DNA from: Actinomycetes bacterium
GTDB taxonomy: Bacteria; Actinomycetota; Actinomycetes; S36-B12; UBA5976
Direction of reading: 5' to 3'
Length of the DNA: 5,538 nucleotides
NCBI GenBank assembly: GCA_021784375.1
Contig: JAJXSV010000170.1
Location: forward strand, 1-5,538
Part shown: in pieces, positions 5,027 to 5,538 of the stretch
Layout of the letters: the number at the start of each line of letters is the position of its first letter
Position numbering within the stretch: position 1 is the stretch's first letter
Position numbers and translations under genes: made by a program
Notes under the pieces: model-generated
Database searches by the model: none
What the model was told of the DNA's origin: nothing
Seen by the model: only the letters and a program-made list of their open reading frames with translations

Positions 5027-5538
5027 TCAGCGGCGCGCCACCGCGTCAGGCACCACGCGCGCTGCCAACTGGATGAGGGCCTGGGTCGCCGACAGCCACG
5101 AGACTTCCGCCGGTGCCACCATGACGATGTCGCGGATGATCTCCTCGCGAATGGCCGTGCGCGGCAACTGTTCGCCCTGCACGAATGGCAACCACATATC
5201 GGTGGCCAGGGTGATTCCGAGGCCCTGTGCCGCCATCTGCACGGTGGCCGCGACGTCGTTCACCTCGTGCTGGACCCGCGGCTCCACGCCCACCCGCCGG
5301 AAGGCGGCACGCGCCACGCGTCCCAGCACCGTGGATTCGGCGGGAAGGATCCAGGCCTCATCGGCCAGGTCGGCGAGTGACGGCGGGCGGCCCGGCGGCA
5401 ACTGCTGTTGCACGGCGCCGGCCACCCAGTAGCGCTCGGTGAGCAGATTGACGATGGAAGTGGAGCGTTCGCGTGGCAATGGAGCTTCGGGATGCTCAAG
5501 CCCGAAGGCCAGATCCACCTCGCCACGCGAGACCGAAC
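5027..5538 (-). CDS. LysR-type transcriptional regulator, C-terminal effector domain (N-terminus beyond window)
   Basis: The frame is open from the right edge to TGA at 5027-5029, giving about 169 residues of a protein that is normally near 300. The visible part matches the LysR substrate-binding domain: GEVDLAFGLEHPE near the edge, a PPSLADLADEAWILP segment, then FRRVGVEPRVQHEVNDVAATVQMAAQGLGITLATDMWLP, i.e. the hinge-to-second-lobe signature with the conserved G-L-G-I-T-L turn (shown here only to identify it). An in-frame GTG at 5518 lies inside the domain and is not the start, because coding continues through it to the window edge. The N-terminal winged HTH lies outside, so no DNA target can be suggested. 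It is convergent with the flavoenzyme gene and so is not part of the operon. Whether it regulates polyamine genes or a neighbour to the right is unknown. Confidence 0.88.
   Translation of the reverse strand, partial: SVSRGEVDLAFGLEHPEAPLPRERSTSIVNLLTERYWVAGAVQQQLPPGRPPSLADLADEAWILPAESTVLGRVARAAFRRVGVEPRVQHEVNDVAATVQMAAQGLGITLATDMWLPFVQGEQLPRTAIREEIIRDIVMVAPAEVSWLSATQALIQLAARVVPDAVARR

Noticed and set aside
5028..5064. GC-rich hairpin (CAGCG-CGCG arms with a one-base bulge) as a terminator
   Set aside because: It lies inside the last codons of the LysR gene, has a loop of about 18 bases and no T-tract. Such stems arise easily in GC-rich coding DNA.

Overview
The window is a high-GC, tightly packed bacterial segment that looks like an actinobacterial polyamine (putrescine/spermidine-type) uptake and catabolism locus. 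Three things suggest an actinomycete: the GC-rich coding with strong third-position bias, the Tat-type lipoprotein signal (SRRRVLQ followed by AAAC), and an aminotransferase whose C-terminal motifs resemble, from memory, the aminotransferases of Streptomyces and mycobacterial polyamine clusters. No species can be assigned from sequence alone.

Layout. On the minus strand at the left edge is the N-terminal 287 codons of a PotD-like polyamine-binding lipoprotein; its C-terminus lies outside the window. A roughly 230-bp divergent intergenic region follows (862-1092). It holds four copies of a GCTGCG-type element starting at 982, 1013, 1044 and 1075, exactly 31 bp apart. Then comes a plus-strand operon: an Lrp/AsnC-family regulator (1093-1563), a class-III PLP aminotransferase (1560-2966), a NimA/pyridoxamine-5'-phosphate-oxidase-like split-barrel protein (2963-3616) and a PuuB-like FAD oxidoreductase (3654-5018). 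The first two junctions are 4-bp stop/start overlaps (ATGA, then GTGA). The fourth gene has its own strong Shine-Dalgarno. At the right edge, the C-terminal part of a LysR-type regulator runs tail-to-tail with the operon, 8 bp beyond its last stop.

How the genes may work together (inference). The PotD-like protein would capture extracellular polyamine for an ABC transporter whose other subunits would lie left of the window. The aminotransferase and the PuuB-like flavoenzyme would attack amino groups of the polyamine or its gamma-glutamyl derivative, giving aminoaldehydes. The Lrp/AsnC protein is the obvious candidate to sense an amine or amino acid and control both divergent units through the phased repeats. 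No aldehyde dehydrogenase or gamma-glutamyl-polyamine synthetase is present here, so the pathway is incomplete in this window. The split-barrel protein has no assigned step.

I see no mobile element, RNA gene or CRISPR array. The enzymes belong to known families. The least expected features are the 31-bp phased operator-like array and the split-barrel protein locked into the operon by translational overlap.
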